Assembly (NCBI GenBank): GCA_013178285.1
Contig: JABLXD010000001.1
Location: 186,001-250,000 of the forward strand
Direction of reading: 5' to 3'
DNA: 64,000 nucleotides
DNA from: Methanofastidiosum sp.
Lineage (GTDB): Archaea > Methanobacteriota_B > Thermococci > Methanofastidiosales > Methanofastidiosaceae
Shown: one piece after another, positions 1-9,305 of the stretch
How positions within the stretch are numbered: position 1 is the first letter of the stretch
How the letters are laid out: each line of letters begins with the position of its first letter
Position numbers and translations under genes: made by a program
Notes under the pieces: model-generated
What the model was told of the DNA's origin: nothing
What the model saw: the letters and a program-made list of their open reading frames with translations, nothing else
Databases searched by the model: none

Positions 1-1
1 A

Positions 2-1084
2 AATCCGCCTATTGAAAAAGGTCACTTTGAAAACAAGGTAAAAATTGGGCCAGAGGATATATCGCTAGAAGAAAAGATCTCCTATGCATATGAGATAGAA
101 AAAGGGGCAAAGATAAACCCCCTTGTCAAGAATACTGTTTCTGCTTGTAGCGACTCAATAACAGAGCAGCTATATGTAAATTCAATTGGTAGCGAGATCT
201 ATCAAAAAACGGCTAGAGTATATCTAAAGTCAGTTGTTGCAAGTGGGAATGACTCACTCCAGATGGGCTACGAAGTCATGGGTGGCACAAGAGGCTACGA
301 GGTCTTAAAAGAGAAATCTTTGGAAGAGCTTGGAAGAGAGGCATGTGAAAAATCAATAAGGTTACTATCCGCAAAGAAAGTTTCTGGTGGAGAAAAAACT
401 GTTGTATTGGATCCCAAAATCCTAGGCGTTTTTATCCACGAAGCTTTAGGTCACGCTTGTGAAGCTGACATAGTGTTGCAAGGCGACTCAATCCTAGAAG
501 GAAAGCTAGGAGAAAAGATTGGGGCCGATGGAGTTAACATCTATGATGATCCGACATTTTTAGAGAAGAATGGTTCATACTTCTCTGATGATGAAGGTAT
601 TAAGGCAACGAAAACTTGCCTATTAGAAGATGGAGTATTAAAGTCATACCTGCACAACTTAGAGACAGCTTCTAGATTTAAAACAACACCAACAGGTAAC
701 GGCCGTGCTCAGGGGTTTTCTTCTAGGCCGCTAGTTAGGATGAGTAACGTCTACATGGGTAGCGGTGACCATAGCTTTGAAGAGCTTATCAACATTAAAG
801 ATGGGCTCTATGTAAAGGGCGGGAGAGGTGGCCAGGTAGACACTGCAAAGGGCCTATTCACATTCGGGTGCGAAGAGGTCTATGAGATAAAGAACGGAGA
901 GCTTGGACAGCTCTATAGAGACGTATCGCTATCCGGGAACACCTTAGAGATATTAAAAAACATCGAAGGTATTGGAAAGGACTTTGAGATGGGAAATCCT
1001 GGAAGCTGTGGAAAAGGTCAGTATGTGCCTGTTGACGATGGCGGCCCACATATAAGAACTAGGGCACTAGTTGGTGGGGAATAA
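2..1084 (+). CDS. tldD: TldD/PmbA family metalloprotease, 5' truncated
   Basis: The reading frame is open from the window edge to a TAA, so the N-terminus lies outside. The motif HEALGHACEAD (about 60 residues after the internal ATG at 263) is the HExxxH signature of TldD, the active metalloprotease half of the TldD/TldE pair, which degrades or trims unfolded peptides in the cytoplasm. The glycine-rich stretch YVKGGRGGQVDTAKG and the C-terminal GNPGSCGKGQ are also typical of the family. In archaea a TldE/PmbA partner usually adjoins it; none follows here, so it would have to be upstream. The 3' end converges on the next gene with only 16 bases between them. Confidence 0.88.
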   Translation, partial: NPPIEKGHFENKVKIGPEDISLEEKISYAYEIEKGAKINPLVKNTVSACSDSITEQLYVNSIGSEIYQKTARVYLKSVVASGNDSLQMGYEVMGGTRGYEVLKEKSLEELGREACEKSIRLLSAKKVSGGEKTVVLDPKILGVFIHEALGHACEADIVLQGDSILEGKLGEKIGADGVNIYDDPTFLEKNGSYFSDDEGIKATKTCLLEDGVLKSYLHNLETASRFKTTPTGNGRAQGFSSRPLVRMSNVYMGSGDHSFEELINIKDGLYVKGGRGGQVDTAKGLFTFGCEEVYEIKNGELGQLYRDVSLSGNTLEILKNIEGIGKDFEMGNPGSCGKGQYVPVDDGGPHIRTRALVGGE

Positions 1085-1100
1085 ATAGAAAAGAAAAATA

Positions 1101-2042
1101 TTATTTGTTTTTGTTTTTCTTAAGTATTTCTAGGATCTTCATTATAGGTATTGATCCTTTTGGGCCCCTATTGGAAGTGTAGTGAAAACCCATGTCAACT
1201 TTTCCAACATCCCATTTTTCATCTACCCTTGTTGTAAATCCGTTGTATAAGTCCAGGGTTATTGACTGGTCAGAGCCAGAATCAACACAGGGACTAGAGT
1301 ATCCAAGATAGTAATCTCCGAGCCTTCCTGTAATAAATTTAGGATCTGACGAGATTGAGGCTGTTTTAGTTGTATCGTCATAATCATCTCCAATATTGCC
1401 CCATGAGTTTGAATAAAGAATTTCTGATGGGTAGTTGTTATCAAAATAGAATCCGTCTAGGGTATTTCCAACTGAGATACAGTTTATCACCTTTGCTCCA
1501 CCATCTTCATTTATAAATCCAAAAAATCCATTATTTACGGAAGTACAGTTTATGTATGTACTGAAATCTTCATCACTGAATCCATTGCCACCGTTATTAT
1601 AAGAAAGACAGTTTTTTAGTGTACAGTTGCTGTTAGCTTCAAAACCGCTGTATTCATTAGCATAAGCAATGCAATTTTCAATTGTTCCATAATTATCAAT
1701 GACAAATCCATCGAGAGGTGCGTTTCTCAGAGTTATATTCTTGATAGTTACATATTCATGATCTGTATAGATGCCGTAACCTCCTGAAGAAGTTGCATCG
1801 ATTATTGTATTAAAAGGACTGTCGCCAATTATTGTAATATAGCTGGCAGGGATATTGATCTGGCTATTGACATAATAAGTTCCAGCATGGATATATATTG
1901 TATCTCCTGAGGCGGCCGCACCGACTATACTCACTATGTCATCATCTGGATAAATATGATGAGTTGCTGCAGAAACAGGAATCATAAAGACCAAAATAGA
2001 ACTTAAAAGAATCAATGCTAGTATAATTGAAATTTTCTTCAT
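1101..2042 (-). CDS. Secreted right-handed beta-helix repeat protein
   Basis: The 313-residue protein starts with a signal peptide (MKKISIILALILLSSI... ending near VSAA). It continues as a parallel beta-helix: short repeats such as YVTIKNITLRNA, TIENCIAYANEYSGF and TLKNCLSYNNGGNGF, each with the N-C/N-S turns of NosD/pectate-lyase-like proteins. The opening segment (DDIVSIVGAAASGDTIYIHAGTY) is the usual first coil. Such proteins bind or process polysaccharide or serve as surface adhesins; substrate cannot be read from sequence. No transmembrane anchor is seen, but the basic tail ends KKNKNK. It lies just downstream of another secreted protein on the same strand. Confidence 0.75.
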   Translation of the reverse strand: MKKISIILALILLSSILVFMIPVSAATHHIYPDDDIVSIVGAAASGDTIYIHAGTYYVNSQINIPASYITIIGDSPFNTIIDATSSGGYGIYTDHEYVTIKNITLRNAPLDGFVIDNYGTIENCIAYANEYSGFEANSNCTLKNCLSYNNGGNGFSDEDFSTYINCTSVNNGFFGFINEDGGAKVINCISVGNTLDGFYFDNNYPSEILYSNSWGNIGDDYDDTTKTASISSDPKFITGRLGDYYLGYSSPCVDSGSDQSITLDLYNGFTTRVDEKWDVGKVDMGFHYTSNRGPKGSIPIMKILEILKKNKNK

Positions 2043-2081
2043 GATGTAACCTATTTATTCTCATTTTTAAAATTATGTTAA

Positions 2082-3785
2082 TTAAATCTTCTTTCTCCTT
2101 CTGATAAATAAAAATCCTAGCGCACCACCTAAAACTGCAACTACTACCAGTATTGGAATCAATATCAGTGTAGGGCTAAAAGGTAAAGTCTGTTGTTGGA
2201 CTGGCTGAATCTTAGCGGAAGTTTCAGAAATCATGGCGTCAGTTGTTGCAACCATCGCTTTGTTTCCTACCTTCTCAAAGATGCGCCTTGCCTCATTGAA
2301 CTGCTCAAGTGCCTTATCGTAGTTACCATTGTTTAGCTCAGTGTTTGCATTGTTAAATAGCTCCATTGCCTGAGCATTTAATGCCTTGTATTCAACAGCC
2401 GTCATTATGTTTTTCTCACATCTCTTAACAGCTTCTGCATCCCCAAGCTTAGTGTATAGCTCCTTTGATTTTGCAAACTCCTTTATTGACTCATCAAACT
2501 GCGCCCTTAGAAGAAGTCTTTCTCCCTCAGCATAGTGCCTTCCTGCAAATATTGTGAGAAAATTATTTTTGTAAACAAAGACGTAGTTACTGCAAACTAT
2601 AACATCCTTGTACCCATCAGAATCTATATCAACTATAGATACAGTCTTTATAGGTCCATTGACATTTGTTTCAGAGAGCTTCTCACCATCGCTAGAGAAC
2701 ACGTAGAATGTCCCCTGGTCTATCTCCTGCTTTGATGATGACCACTTACCGGCGGCAACTAAGATTTCTGGCGAGCCATCGCCTGTGAAGTCATCTATTG
2801 TTACGTATCTAACATCTTTTCCAATAAATTGCGGGTCATTCCAAACTTTGTACCCCTTGCTATCAAATAGGTAAAGCCATCCGTCAACAGTACCAACTGC
2901 AATCTCCTTCTTTCCGTCCTTGTTGATATCGCCAACACCAAAAGAATAGATATAAGACTCAAGGATGTTTCGCCAGAGCTTCCCCTCTAGGCCAAAGACC
3001 TGAAGGTATTTGTAGGAGGCAGTTATGACTTCCATTTTCTGGTCATTATTAATATCACCAGAGTAGACCTGCTCAATTGGGTAGACATTTTCTACCTCCC
3101 ATAACTTCTTACCTGTTGGGTCGTAAAGGTAGATGTTTGGATCACGCTCTCCAGATGCTACAACATCAGGAAATATCCATGAGAGGTCAACTTTTACATT
3201 AAGCGGATATTCATCCCATGTTTCATATTCTTCTACAGCAAAGTCAGCTGTGTAAAGTTTCATGACATAAAATCTATAGAAGTCGTTTTCCTTCCTCCAC
3301 TGTGTACCGCTTATCGAATATACAGAGAATGTTGCGTCTTTGAAACCGACAACTATCTCTGGTACCCTATCTCCGTCAAGGTCTGATGCAACTAGAGAGT
3401 TAATCGGCTTTGTCAGAGGAAAGTAAAGATTCCATTTACTATTGCCATTGGAATCAAGAAGGTAGACAAATCCCTTGTCATTATAAAAAAGAACGTATCG
3501 ATCCGTACCCTTTCTTATGACTGATAGACTTCTTCCCGGTGAGTCAAAATCTTTAGACCAAAGTGTTATCCCGTCTAGGGTGTATGCCCTTATCTCGCCA
3601 GTATCTGTTGAAAGAACGACGTCATGCGTTCCATCCCCATCTATGTCGCCAAGAGCTGATGAAACTGTACCGTAGTCATGCCTGAAGTAGTACTTTATTG
3701 TAAATGGCTCTACCTCTGCGGCTACAGGAACAGTTAATAAAAATGATAAAGATACCAATATGCACAACAGTTGTTTCATATTCAT
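2082..3785 (-). CDS. Surface-anchored FG-GAP/VCBS beta-propeller protein
   Basis: The 567-residue protein has an N-terminal signal peptide, then repeated FG-GAP/VCBS blades with calcium-binding-like loops: DIDGDGTHDVV, DLDGDRVPEIV, DINNDQKMEVI, DINKDGKKEIA, DIDSDGYKDVI. After residue about 420 comes a helical, TPR-like segment (repeats around ERLLLRAQFDESIKEFAKSKE and NNGNYDKALEQFNEA). A final transmembrane helix (LILIPILVVVAVLGG) with an RRRKK stop-transfer tail anchors it facing outward. The propeller is integrin-alpha-like, suggesting an adhesion or scaffold role; the ligand is unknown. A TATA-like TTTATATAC lies about 30 bases upstream of the ATG. Confidence 0.78.
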   Translation of the reverse strand: MNMKQLLCILVSLSFLLTVPVAAEVEPFTIKYYFRHDYGTVSSALGDIDGDGTHDVVLSTDTGEIRAYTLDGITLWSKDFDSPGRSLSVIRKGTDRYVLFYNDKGFVYLLDSNGNSKWNLYFPLTKPINSLVASDLDGDRVPEIVVGFKDATFSVYSISGTQWRKENDFYRFYVMKLYTADFAVEEYETWDEYPLNVKVDLSWIFPDVVASGERDPNIYLYDPTGKKLWEVENVYPIEQVYSGDINNDQKMEVITASYKYLQVFGLEGKLWRNILESYIYSFGVGDINKDGKKEIAVGTVDGWLYLFDSKGYKVWNDPQFIGKDVRYVTIDDFTGDGSPEILVAAGKWSSSKQEIDQGTFYVFSSDGEKLSETNVNGPIKTVSIVDIDSDGYKDVIVCSNYVFVYKNNFLTIFAGRHYAEGERLLLRAQFDESIKEFAKSKELYTKLGDAEAVKRCEKNIMTAVEYKALNAQAMELFNNANTELNNGNYDKALEQFNEARRIFEKVGNKAMVATTDAMISETSAKIQPVQQQTLPFSPTLILIPILVVVAVLGGALGFLFIRRRKKI

Positions 3786-3823
3786 GAATACCGTTAATCA
3801 CTAATAGTATATAAAGTTATTGC

Positions 3824-4885
3824 TTAACGATAGTTAAAATAGTGGAAATCCATTCCCCGCTGCTGCATGAGCTTTGCCAAATCACCTGTTAGAAACAACG
3901 GCCTGTTCTTTAGGTCGCTTGGACTTTGGCACGAGTTTAAAAACATCGCTATTTTAAACTCCCTCTTTATTGTTTCAATCTTTTCTACCAATCCATCGAC
4001 ATTTTCTTCAACTGCTAGCTTTAGAAAAGGCAGTGCTATGCCACAAGCAGTAGCGCCTAGAGCTATGCACTTTGCAATGTCAAACCCAGTCCTTACACCG
4101 CCAGAGCCTATAACGGTCTTGATACCTGCGGCCTTGCACTCTGCTATTGAAAGTGGTGTTGGTATGCCCCAATTCCAGAGCTTCTTTACTGTCTCTTTGT
4201 GCTGTTTACTTCTGTAATACTCAACAGCGCTCCAGCTTGTGCCGCCGACGCCTGCAACGTCAACACCATCTAAAAATTTTAGAGTTTCTGCTGTTTCTTT
4301 TGAGATACCTGCACCAGTTTCTTTAACAATTAGGGGAAACTCTAAATTTTCTTTAAGTTTTTTTAGAGTTGAGATCCCGTCTTTAAAGAATAGATCTCCT
4401 TCAGGCTGGGATACCTCTTGGAGGCTATTTAAGTGAACGGCTAGCATGTCGGCCTTTATCTCTTCTACAGCATATTCTGCCTCTTTAATTCCGTACCCCT
4501 TAACAAACTGGGGTAATCCAATGTTACCAATCAGAAGGATGTCCTTAGCGTATTTTCTAATATCGTATGTATAAGTTAATGAGTGGTCTTCAATCATTGC
4601 CCTCTGGCTTCCAAGGCCCATGCCTATGCCAGTCTTTTGACATGCCTTTGCAAGGGCTTTGTTTATCTTGAAAGCCTCTTCAGTTCCACCGGTCATGGCA
4701 GAAATAAATAGTGGAAAAGAAAGGTTTTTCCCAAATAACTTTATGCCAGTTTCTATATCGTCGAAGTTTAGCTCAGGGAGAGCACTATGCACAAAGGAAA
4801 CATCTTCAAGGTAGTTGTACTTCGATTGGACATCTTCTTCAAGACATATTTTAATATGCTCGAACTTCCTTCTTTCCGTCGTCAC
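3824..4885 (-). CDS. fni: Type 2 isopentenyl-diphosphate delta-isomerase (FMN)
   Basis: This enzyme interconverts isopentenyl and dimethylallyl diphosphate, feeding archaeal isoprenoid lipid synthesis. The 353-residue length is normal. Family marks are the N-terminal RKFEHIKIC, the flavin-site segment FPLFISAMTGGT, the GSQRAMIED loop, VKETGAGIS and the C-terminal phosphate-binding GSGGVRTGFDIAKCIALGA. The start overlaps the end of the upstream thioredoxin/CcdA gene by 35 bases, so the two are probably cotranscribed. The ATG used puts RKxEHIxIC where the family normally has it. Confidence 0.95.
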   Translation of the reverse strand: MTTERRKFEHIKICLEEDVQSKYNYLEDVSFVHSALPELNFDDIETGIKLFGKNLSFPLFISAMTGGTEEAFKINKALAKACQKTGIGMGLGSQRAMIEDHSLTYTYDIRKYAKDILLIGNIGLPQFVKGYGIKEAEYAVEEIKADMLAVHLNSLQEVSQPEGDLFFKDGISTLKKLKENLEFPLIVKETGAGISKETAETLKFLDGVDVAGVGGTSWSAVEYYRSKQHKETVKKLWNWGIPTPLSIAECKAAGIKTVIGSGGVRTGFDIAKCIALGATACGIALPFLKLAVEENVDGLVEKIETIKREFKIAMFLNSCQSPSDLKNRPLFLTGDLAKLMQQRGMDFHYFNYR

Positions 4886-6350
4886 CTTTATCTACCTTCT
4901 TCCATTTACCGTAGGCAAACCCTACTATAAACATTGTTATTGCATATGAGAGTATTGTATATAAAATATACTCTGTAGTTACTGCTTCTACGACCTCAAA
5001 TCCCTGTAGTATAAGCCAGAAGGAGATTATAATGACTATGGCGCCGACGACAACCCAGCCAAAGAATCTAACTGTTGGATTCCATCTCATATCCCTTGCA
5101 ACATTCTTTGTAAAGGCTCCGACAACACCGATTGCTATGAAAGGAATAATAACGCCAAGTCCGTAAAATGCAACCTTTATGAAAGCTGATGCATTTGAAC
5201 CTGTTACTGCCTCGTCTATAAGTAGTGGAAGAATAATTGCTGCGCAAGGAAGTTTTATTACAGAAAATATCATGCCTAGAATGAAGACACCGATTAACCC
5301 GTAGGATAGGGCAAACTTATGGGTCATCTTCTGAGCAAAATGCTTTGTTGTTATAGGAAGCTCGACCAGGTCAAATCCGCTGTTCAATAGATTTAGACCA
5401 AGGACAAATGTGATTACAGCACCAAACAAAGATATTAAGTATTTGTAGGCATCAGGTATCGCTTGTCCTAATTTAAGGAACATGATTGCTACAATCACAT
5501 AAGACACAGTTATACCAAGCCCAAAGAATATGGACTTTAAGAGGATTGTAATAGATTTTTTGCTTGTACCTGCTGTGTAGGCTATAATAAATGAAAGAAC
5601 TGCCAAAAGACAGGGTGAGAAACTTGAAAAGAATCCTGCACCAAGTGCGCCCATCATAGTTATTGTTGAAACACTGCCCCCATTTGTAGGCTTTCCTGCA
5701 AGGCATCCCTCAATTGCACTCTGGATCTTTGGGTCGACTTGGTTTACACCCTCAAGCTTAGTTTTCCCGCAGACTATAACTGCAGGGACTATCTTAAATC
5801 CAGCTTCAGAGAACTCCTTGTAGCCTGCCGGAGTATAGACATCAACTTCAACGACATTTATGTTGTATCCCTTTTCTTCTATCAATGCATACATCTTAGC
5901 TTTAGAGGCCTTGCAGTACTCACACTGCTCTTCGTAGAAGAATCTAATTGTTTTACCATTGTCAGTTGGTGTTGTAGGTTGTGGCGTAACTGTAGTTGGA
6001 TTAAGTATTGAGTCAAACAAAGTTCTTAAAGATGCTTCATTAAACTGACTTAAACCCTCAAGCTTTGTTGTCCCGTTTACTGTAGCTGCAGGAGTTATGC
6101 TAAATCCTAGATCCTTAAACTCCTTATAACCGCTTGATGTGAACGTTTCAATTTCAACTATGTTTAGCTTTCCATTGTAGACGGTCTGATTTAATCTATC
6201 AAGAGTTGCCTTTGCCTCGGCACATTTTTCGCAACCCTCAGTTTTAAAGAATCTGATATCTATCGTGTCTGCAGAAGAAACTGCAAACGTTCCAAATAGA
6301 CTTAGTAAAAATAATGATAGTAATATTATATTAAGTACTCTTTTTTTCAT
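4851..6350 (-). CDS. Membrane thiol-redox protein: two thioredoxin-like domains fused to CcdA/DsbD-type membrane domain
   Basis: The 499-residue protein has an N-terminal hydrophobic signal/anchor, then two tandem glutaredoxin/thioredoxin-like domains with active sites CEKC (near residue 39) and CEYC (near 142). Each domain has the same downstream pattern (VVEVDVYTPAGYKEFSEAGF.IVPAVIV), showing internal duplication. The C-terminal half is a six-helix CcdA/DsbD transmembrane module with its conserved prolines and cysteines (SSFSPCLLAVLSF and VIKLPCAAIILP). CcdA carries electrons from cytoplasmic thioredoxin across the membrane; here the outward thioredoxin domains are on the same chain. The CcxA-like acceptor is unknown. 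It overlaps fni downstream. Confidence 0.85.
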   Translation of the reverse strand: MKKRVLNIILLSLFLLSLFGTFAVSSADTIDIRFFKTEGCEKCAEAKATLDRLNQTVYNGKLNIVEIETFTSSGYKEFKDLGFSITPAATVNGTTKLEGLSQFNEASLRTLFDSILNPTTVTPQPTTPTDNGKTIRFFYEEQCEYCKASKAKMYALIEEKGYNINVVEVDVYTPAGYKEFSEAGFKIVPAVIVCGKTKLEGVNQVDPKIQSAIEGCLAGKPTNGGSVSTITMMGALGAGFFSSFSPCLLAVLSFIIAYTAGTSKKSITILLKSIFFGLGITVSYVIVAIMFLKLGQAIPDAYKYLISLFGAVITFVLGLNLLNSGFDLVELPITTKHFAQKMTHKFALSYGLIGVFILGMIFSVIKLPCAAIILPLLIDEAVTGSNASAFIKVAFYGLGVIIPFIAIGVVGAFTKNVARDMRWNPTVRFFGWVVVGAIVIIISFWLILQGFEVVEAVTTEYILYTILSYAITMFIVGFAYGKWKKVDKGDDGKKEVRAY

Positions 6351-6471
6351 GGTTTGTACTCCCCCACGAGTAAAATCATGTTATAAAAATCCTATTTAAA
6401 GATAATGGTTATTGATTTATAGATGAAACTGCCTAATAATATTAAAAATTAAATAAAAATCACTTCTAGAA

Positions 6472-7431
6472 TCAATATAAGTGGCAGGCAACAAAGTGAT
6501 TCTTACCAGACTCAACAAGAGGGGGCTCTTTTGTTTCACATATCTTTCCTATTTTCTTAAAGCACCTTTCATGGAATCTGCATCCTGAAGGGGGATTAAT
6601 TGGGCTTGGAACATCACCTTGCAATATTATTTCTTTTTTTCTTAGCTTAGGATTAACAGTAGGAACTGCAGAAAGTAGTGCTTCTGTGTAGGGGTGGAGG
6701 GGGTTTTTAAAAAGTTCTTTTTTAGGCGCCATCTCTACAATTTTTCCAACATACATCACTGCAACTCTATCACAAATATGCTTTATTACGCTAAGATCAT
6801 GTGTAATAAATAGGTAAGTAAATCCAAACTCTTTTTGTAGATCCTGCATCAAATTTAGTATCTGCGCCTGGATAGATACATCCAAGGCTGAAACAGGTTC
6901 ATCTGCAACTACAAATTCAGGATTTACAGCAAGGGTTCTTGCCAGTCCAATTCTCTGTCTTTGACCTCCAGAAAACTCATGAGGGTACCTGTTTATCTGC
7001 TCAGGCGTTAATCCTACCTTTTCCATTATCTCTAAAACTTTTTTCTCCCTATCTGCCTTGGGGTAGAGGTTGTGGATGTCCATGGGCTCTGAGATAATGC
7101 TGCCAACTGTCATCCTAGGGTCTAATGATCCAAATGGATCCTGGTATACAATCCCCATCTTTCTCCTGTATGCCCTCATCTCTTCTCTTTTCAGGTGAGT
7201 TATGTCTTCGCCTCTAAAGATTATTTTGCCGCCGTCTGGCTCATAAATCTTCAGAATAGTTTTTCCGCATGTCGTCTTGCCGCACCCACTCTCCCCAACA
7301 AGGCCAAGAATTTCACCTTCCATTATCTTAAAAGAAACATTGTCAACGGCCTTGATGACATCTGGTTTCTTTAGAAACTCTGCCTTTGTGTTAAAGTACT
7401 TTTTCAGCTCAATAATCTCTAGGATTTCCAT
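6472..7431 (-). CDS. oppF: Oligopeptide/dipeptide ABC transporter ATP-binding protein (OppF/DppF type)
   Basis: Second ATPase of the peptide importer. Walker A is GESGCGKTT, the Q-loop VYQDPFGSL, the signature [14 protein letters not shown], Walker [13 protein letters not shown] and the switch histidine FITHDL. The C-terminal oligopeptide-transporter domain has the cysteine pattern GCRFHERC...C..KEPPL. A longer open frame exists, but the ATG at 7431 is preferred: it sits 5 bases after a GGAGG-type site and gives the usual N-terminus. This start lies 13 bases inside the upstream ATPase gene, so translation is coupled. It is the last gene of the opp operon. Confidence 0.92.
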   Translation of the reverse strand: MEILEIIELKKYFNTKAEFLKKPDVIKAVDNVSFKIMEGEILGLVGESGCGKTTCGKTILKIYEPDGGKIIFRGEDITHLKREEMRAYRRKMGIVYQDPFGSLDPRMTVGSIISEPMDIHNLYPKADREKKVLEIMEKVGLTPEQINRYPHEFSGGQRQRIGLARTLAVNPEFVVADEPVSALDVSIQAQILNLMQDLQKEFGFTYLFITHDLSVIKHICDRVAVMYVGKIVEMAPKKELFKNPLHPYTEALLSAVPTVNPKLRKKEIILQGDVPSPINPPSGCRFHERCFKKIGKICETKEPPLVESGKNHFVACHLY

Positions 7432-8402
7432 GGAAGTTCCTCCAAATAGCACCTTGATAGATGGCCATTCTCTTTTCTTTCTAAAGGAGGCTCTTTTTGC
7501 CTGCAGATGTCCATAGCATAAGGGCACCTTGGTTGAAATTTGCACCCTGGTGGCAGATCTATGAGATCAGGAACATTACCTTCAATTATTTGTAGCCTTT
7601 TTTTATCGACATCGAGCCTTGGAATCGCATTGTTTAAGCCAACTGTATAGGGATGCAAGGGATTTTCAAATATGTTTTCTACGCTCCCCTGCTCAACTAT
7701 CTTACCCGCATACATCACTGCAACATTCTTGCACGTTTCTGCAACGACTCCAAGGTCGTGAGTTATAAGAAGAACTGCTGTAGAAAATTCATCTTTTAAG
7801 TCTTCAATCAATCTCAATATCTGCGCTTGGATTGTAACGTCCAAAGCTGTGGTAGGCTCGTCAGCTATCAATAGCTTAGGATTGCAGGAAAGCGCCATTG
7901 CAATCATTGCCCTCTGTCTCATCCCACCTGAGAGCTGGTGAGGATACTCCTTAAATCTCTTCTCAGCTTCAGGTATTCCAACTATCTTTAACATCTCTAT
8001 AGCTTTCCTTGTGGCTTGTTTTTTGTCTAGATCTTGGTGGAGCATTATGACCTCCATGAGCTCATGGCCTATAGTAAAAAGAGGGTCAAGAGAAGTCATT
8101 GGCTCTTGGAATATCATCGATATCTCCTTCCCCCTTATCTTCTGCATTTCCTTTTCAGTCTTTGTAATAAGATCCGCACCATCGAGAAAGATATTCCCTC
8201 CAACTATTTTTCCAGGAGGGTATGGGACCAGCCTTATTACTGAGAGAGCTGTTACAGACTTTCCGCATCCACTCTCCCCAACAAGGCCAAAAGACTCCTT
8301 TTTATCAATTGAAAAACTGACTCCGTCTACCGCCTTTACTACTCCGTCATCGGTGAAAAAATGAGTTTTAAGCTCAGATACCTCAAGAAGGGGTTTTGTC
8401 AT
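7419..8402 (-). CDS. oppD: Oligopeptide/dipeptide ABC transporter ATP-binding protein (OppD/DppD type)
   Basis: First ATPase of the importer, 327 residues. Walker [10 protein letters not shown]-loop [11 protein letters not shown], signature [15 protein letters not shown], Walker [13 protein letters not shown] and LITHDLGVV are all present. The C-terminal family domain has [16 protein letters not shown]. The start overlaps the stop of the preceding permease by four bases (ATGA), and its 3' end contains the ribosome binding site for the next gene. With the two permeases and lipoprotein it forms a complete system. Confidence 0.94.
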   Translation of the reverse strand: MTKPLLEVSELKTHFFTDDGVVKAVDGVSFSIDKKESFGLVGESGCGKSVTALSVIRLVPYPPGKIVGGNIFLDGADLITKTEKEMQKIRGKEISMIFQEPMTSLDPLFTIGHELMEVIMLHQDLDKKQATRKAIEMLKIVGIPEAEKRFKEYPHQLSGGMRQRAMIAMALSCNPKLLIADEPTTALDVTIQAQILRLIEDLKDEFSTAVLLITHDLGVVAETCKNVAVMYAGKIVEQGSVENIFENPLHPYTVGLNNAIPRLDVDKKRLQIIEGNVPDLIDLPPGCKFQPRCPYAMDICRQKEPPLERKENGHLSRCYLEELPWKS

Positions 8403-9304
8403 ATCTTACTCCCTCCTTTAAGTCTTGGATCTAGTGCGTCCCTTAATCCATCACCCAGCATATTAAGTGAGATAACTGAGAGTAAAATAGCAATACCTGG
8501 AAACGTGGCCGCCCACCAGGCACCCGTCACTAGGTATTTTCTCGCAATTGAGAGGGAAAGGCCCCATTCTGGAGAGGGTGGCTGTGCACCAACACCAAGG
8601 AACCCAAGGGCTGCTGCATCAAGTATTGCTGTTGCAAGCATGAGAGTTGAATAGACTATGAGTGGTGCTAGGGAGTTTGGCAGGACATGTTTGAAAACTA
8701 TCCTCCAGTTTGAAGCACCTAGGGCGTGTTCTGCTTCGATGTATTCCATCTCTTTAATTGATAGAACTGAGCTTCTAATTATTCTCGCCATTTGAGGTGC
8801 GTATACTATCCCAATTGCAAGCATGGCCTTATCTATGCCCCTTCCAAGAGTACCTGCAACTACAAGAGCTAGTAATAGGGCAGGGTAGGCAAAAAGGATG
8901 TCTGCTATCCTCATCAAAATACTATCTATCTTACCTCCTACATATCCCGCAACAAGGCCCAATCCTGTTCCAACTATTAAAGCAAATCCTAGTGCAACAA
9001 ACCCTACGCTAAGTGTTATCCTCCCGCCATAAAGCATCCTCGAAAGTATATCCCTGCCTAAATTATCTGTTCCGAGATAGTACCCTTCAAGCCCGTCGTC
9101 AGCCCAAAATCCTGGTTTTAGGCCACGGTCAAGGTCAACATCAGTAGGATTGTGTGGAGCAAATATAGGGGCGCCAAAACAAAGTATGAATATAACAATG
9201 AGCATCCCAAGACCAATCATGGCAGTCTTATTCTTCCTAAGCTGCTTGATTGTTATCTCGGCCCTTGTACGCTGCTTTGGTTTTATTGGTAATCCCTTCT
9301 CCAT
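8399..9304 (-). CDS. oppC: Oligopeptide/dipeptide ABC transporter permease (OppC/DppC type)
   Basis: Integral membrane subunit with an N-terminal OppC_N segment (LRKNKTAMIGLGMLIVIFI, then FAPHNPTDVDLD) and a BPD_transp_1 domain. The EAA loop that contacts the ATPases is EAEHALGASNWRIVFKHVLP. The gene can be read from further upstream (9349), but the ATG at 9304 follows GAGG by six bases and falls one base after the stop of the preceding permease, so I use it; an ATG at 9316 is the alternative. Partner of the adjacent OppB. Confidence 0.9.
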   Translation of the reverse strand: MEKGLPIKPKQRTRAEITIKQLRKNKTAMIGLGMLIVIFILCFGAPIFAPHNPTDVDLDRGLKPGFWADDGLEGYYLGTDNLGRDILSRMLYGGRITLSVGFVALGFALIVGTGLGLVAGYVGGKIDSILMRIADILFAYPALLLALVVAGTLGRGIDKAMLAIGIVYAPQMARIIRSSVLSIKEMEYIEAEHALGASNWRIVFKHVLPNSLAPLIVYSTLMLATAILDAAALGFLGVGAQPPSPEWGLSLSIARKYLVTGAWWAATFPGIAILLSVISLNMLGDGLRDALDPRLKGGSKI

Positions 9305-9305
9305 C

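Noticed and set aside
3800-3840. A second copy of the 34502 palindrome near the end of fni (TTGCTTAACGATAGTTA).
   Set aside because: Half of it is coding sequence for the last residues of fni, and the arms are imperfect; likely coincidence.
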